A program made the translations under genes and the position numbers. Shown here one piece after another: positions 62,628 through 64,000 of a stretch of DNA of 64,000 nt (position 1 is its first letter; each line of letters begins with the position of its first letter). The stretch is from Bacillota bacterium (GTDB lineage: Bacteria; Bacillota; Clostridia; Peptostreptococcales; Anaerovoracaceae). Where the stretch lies: contig JAFPXY010000018.1 of the NCBI GenBank assembly GCA_017394515.1, positions 1 to 64,000 on the forward strand. Reading direction: 5' to 3'. The notes beneath the pieces were generated by a model. That model ran no database searches and was not told the DNA's origin. It worked only from the letters and a program-made list of their open reading frames with translations.

Positions 62628-62656
62628 TTGAAAAACTAAAACACTTATTGTATAAT
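62628..62656 (+). promoter_or_regulatory. Promoter of the small P-loop protein gene
   Basis: TTGAAA (62628-62633) and TATAAT (62651-62656), spacing 17, 41 bases before the start. Confidence 0.75.
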
Positions 62657-62696
62657 ACTTTTACAAATATTTTAGAATTATCGGAGGTAAACTGCC

Positions 62697-63119
62697 ATGG
62701 TTACATTACTTATAGGGCATGAAGGAGCTGGCAAGACCAAGAAAATGATCGATATGGCCAATGAAGCCGTAGAACATGCCAAAGGAAGCATTATTTTTAT
62801 CAACAAGAATCAGAGACTGATGTACGACCTCAAATATCGTATCAGAGTTATTTGCATGGACGATTATGAGCACGTTACAAATTCAGATGAATATATAGGA
62901 TTCCTTTATGGAATTATCAGCGCAGACCATGACATCGAAACTATTTTCATAGACAGCATTCTTAAGCATGCTGACGTTAAGATGGAGAACCTTCCGGAAT
63001 TTATTGACAGACTTAAGGATATCTCCAAGAATTATGGAATGGACTTCGTAGTAACCATCAGCGCCAACAAGGAAGAAATGGAAGGCGTAAACTTCGATGG
63101 CTGCGCAATCTTAAACTAG
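62697..63119 (+). CDS. Small P-loop ATPase-like protein of unknown function
   Basis: A 140-residue cytoplasmic protein with a Walker A motif GHEGAGKT at residues 7-14 and a Walker B-like TIFIDS near residue 82. It resembles a stripped-down RecA/thymidine-kinase-type nucleotide-binding core and has no other recognisable domain. TCGGAGGTAA precedes ATG 62697. It has its own promoter and terminator, so it is a single-gene unit. The function is not known to me. Confidence 0.75.
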   Translation: MVTLLIGHEGAGKTKKMIDMANEAVEHAKGSIIFINKNQRLMYDLKYRIRVICMDDYEHVTNSDEYIGFLYGIISADHDIETIFIDSILKHADVKMENLPEFIDRLKDISKNYGMDFVVTISANKEEMEGVNFDGCAILN

Positions 63120-63129
63120 TACAGACTAA

Positions 63130-63158
63130 AGAGCGGATACTTCCGCTCTTTTATTTTT
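63130..63158 (+). terminator. Terminator after the small P-loop gene
   Basis: AGAGCGGA (63130-63137) pairs with TCCGCTCT (63142-63149), followed by a T-rich run. Confidence 0.85.
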
Positions 63159-63179
63159 TGCAAAACAAAGGAAAATGAT

Positions 63180-63788
63180 ATGAGTATCGATTTAAATGAG
63201 ATAAAAGACAAACTTAAAGACAGACCCGTGGGCGTCATCGGCGATCGCAAAGAATATGCGGTCCTTTTGCCTCTCGTTGAAGTAGACGGAGAGGTGAGTC
63301 TGGTCTTCGAGGTGAGATCCAAGGACATCCGCCAGCCGGGAGACGTATGCTTCCCGGGAGGAAGAGTTGAAAAGGGGGAGTCCTTCGAAGAGACAGCCTT
63401 AAGAGAGACCTTCGAGGAGATAGGAATACCGAAGGAGAAGGTGGAGGTCTTCGGACCTTTCGACGCCATGCTGGAGGTTAACCGCATAAGGATGCACACC
63501 ACCGTCGGCAGACTTTCCGATGACTGGGAGAGCCTGATCAAGCCCGACAGCGAGGTGGCTGAAGTCTTCACGGTACCGCTTCAGTTCTTCAAGGACAATG
63601 AGCCTGACTATTATCGAGGAAGGATTATTCAGGACGATGAAGGTTTCCCATACGAGAAACACGGCATCGATCCCAACTACAGATGGAGGGACGCTTATCA
63701 GGATCTGTATTTCTGGCATTACGACGGACACCTGATCTGGGGACTTACTGCGGCCATAACTCTGTGGTTCGTGCATAAAATTCTCTAA
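63180..63788 (+). CDS. NUDIX hydrolase, CoA pyrophosphatase-like
   Basis: A 202-residue cytoplasmic pyrophosphohydrolase. The full Nudix box runs from Gly61 to Ile83 with GRVEKGE and RETFEEIGI. The preceding RSKDIRQPGDVCFPGG matches the CoA-hydrolase (NudL/YeaB) subgroup, which cleaves CoA to phosphopantetheine. AAAGGAAAATGAT precedes ATG 63180. The substrate is assigned by subgroup motif only. Confidence 0.85.
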   Translation: MSIDLNEIKDKLKDRPVGVIGDRKEYAVLLPLVEVDGEVSLVFEVRSKDIRQPGDVCFPGGRVEKGESFEETALRETFEEIGIPKEKVEVFGPFDAMLEVNRIRMHTTVGRLSDDWESLIKPDSEVAEVFTVPLQFFKDNEPDYYRGRIIQDDEGFPYEKHGIDPNYRWRDAYQDLYFWHYDGHLIWGLTAAITLWFVHKIL

Positions 63789-63839
63789 AAAATGTGAAGG
63801 TTAGGTGAAAAAGTCCTTTTATAATTCATAAAGTTGTAT

Positions 63840-63850
63840 TATAATATACT
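63840..63850 (+). promoter_or_regulatory. Possible -10 of the last lipoprotein gene
   Basis: TATAAT (63840-63845) overlaps TATACT (63845-63850), 36 bases before the start. No good -35 is visible. Confidence 0.35.
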
Positions 63851-63885
63851 CTGTAAGTTTATTTTTTCTAATTAGGAGGAAAATG

Positions 63886-64000
63886 ATGAAAAAGTTATTA
63901 GCTTTACTCTTATGCTTAGCAATGGTATTCACATTCGCTGCTTGCGGCGGATCAAGTGAAGGCGGAGAAGAAGGCGGCGGAGATGCTGCTGCTGTATCCT
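63886..64000 (+). CDS. Lipoprotein, N-terminal part (cut by window end)
   Basis: Thirty-eight codons are present. The lipoprotein signal MKKLLALLLCLAMVFTFAAC is followed by a Gly/Glu/Ala-rich linker, as in solute-binding lipoproteins and much like the signal of the peptide-binding protein at 1527. AGGAGG lies 6 bases before ATG 63886; the adjacent ATG at 63883 is too close to it. A binding protein of an ABC transporter is likely but cannot be confirmed from this fragment. Confidence 0.75.
   Translation, partial: MKKLLALLLCLAMVFTFAACGGSSEGGEEGGGDAAAVS

Overview
The window reads as a chromosome segment of an anaerobic Gram-positive bacterium of the class Clostridia. The reasons are strong AAGGAGG-type ribosome sites with some TTG starts, extended -10 promoters, a T-box ahead of ileS, CsoR copper control, anaerobic (CbiD/CbiG type) cobalamin synthesis, a DUF134/Mrp pair, and large BspA-like secreted proteins. 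An Anaerovoracaceae or Family XIII-like gut or oral commensal is my best guess, and it is inference only. I see no rRNA, tRNA, CRISPR array, prophage or intact insertion sequence.

Layout. 1-14985: a likely transposase tail, then a long co-directional run. It starts with a small two-helix membrane protein, followed by an S66 LD-carboxypeptidase, a complete Dpp/Opp-type peptide ABC transporter with an attenuator after the binding-protein gene, two M20 metallopeptidases, a pyrrolysine-free MttB-family methyltransferase and an amidohydrolase. An ECF sigma factor, a multi-pass membrane protein, a PrsW-like intramembrane protease and a paralogue of the first small membrane protein come next. 15049-20475: one giant secreted protein. 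20535-23134: an aldehyde dehydrogenase on the minus strand, then GtrA and TetR genes. 23266-34891: an eleven-gene anaerobic cobalamin operon (cbiA, C, D, F, G, H, a J-E-T fusion, B, threonine-phosphate decarboxylase, cbiP) interrupted by a GC-rich 42-bp tandem repeat. 35130-38080: a copper module, csoR plus copA fused in frame to copZ, with two operators. 38099-42295: a PHP phosphatase and an operon of ferredoxin-like protein, dynamin-like GTPase and PlsC acyltransferase with a zinc ribbon. 42405-44129: a secreted serpin. 44262-47555: DUF134-NifX, Mrp, a DUF5685-like protein and a J-domain protein. 47576-55676: GH3 hexosaminidase (minus), hydroxyacid dehydrogenase, RdgB, a YihY/BrkB membrane protein, guanylate kinase, RNA polymerase omega, T-box and ileS. 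55740-64000: thioredoxin, two BspA-like surface proteins, an MBL-fold protein, RlmN, a small P-loop protein, a NUDIX hydrolase and the start of another lipoprotein.

How it fits together. The first operon looks like uptake and breakdown of peptides or murein fragments, with a corrinoid-dependent methyl-transfer step attached. The cobalamin operon could supply the corrinoid, although cbiL, a cobaltochelatase and the late nucleotide-loop genes are not in this window. The secreted proteins and serpin suggest a host- or community-facing lifestyle.

The observations I rate highest are: the peptide-transport operon with a pyrrolysine-free MttB; the sigma/PrsW/YGSFLLS membrane module; the copA-copZ fusion with an internal ribosome site; the ferredoxin-dynamin-acyltransferase operon; and the paired TGACATATGTC(A) palindromes ahead of the DUF134 gene.
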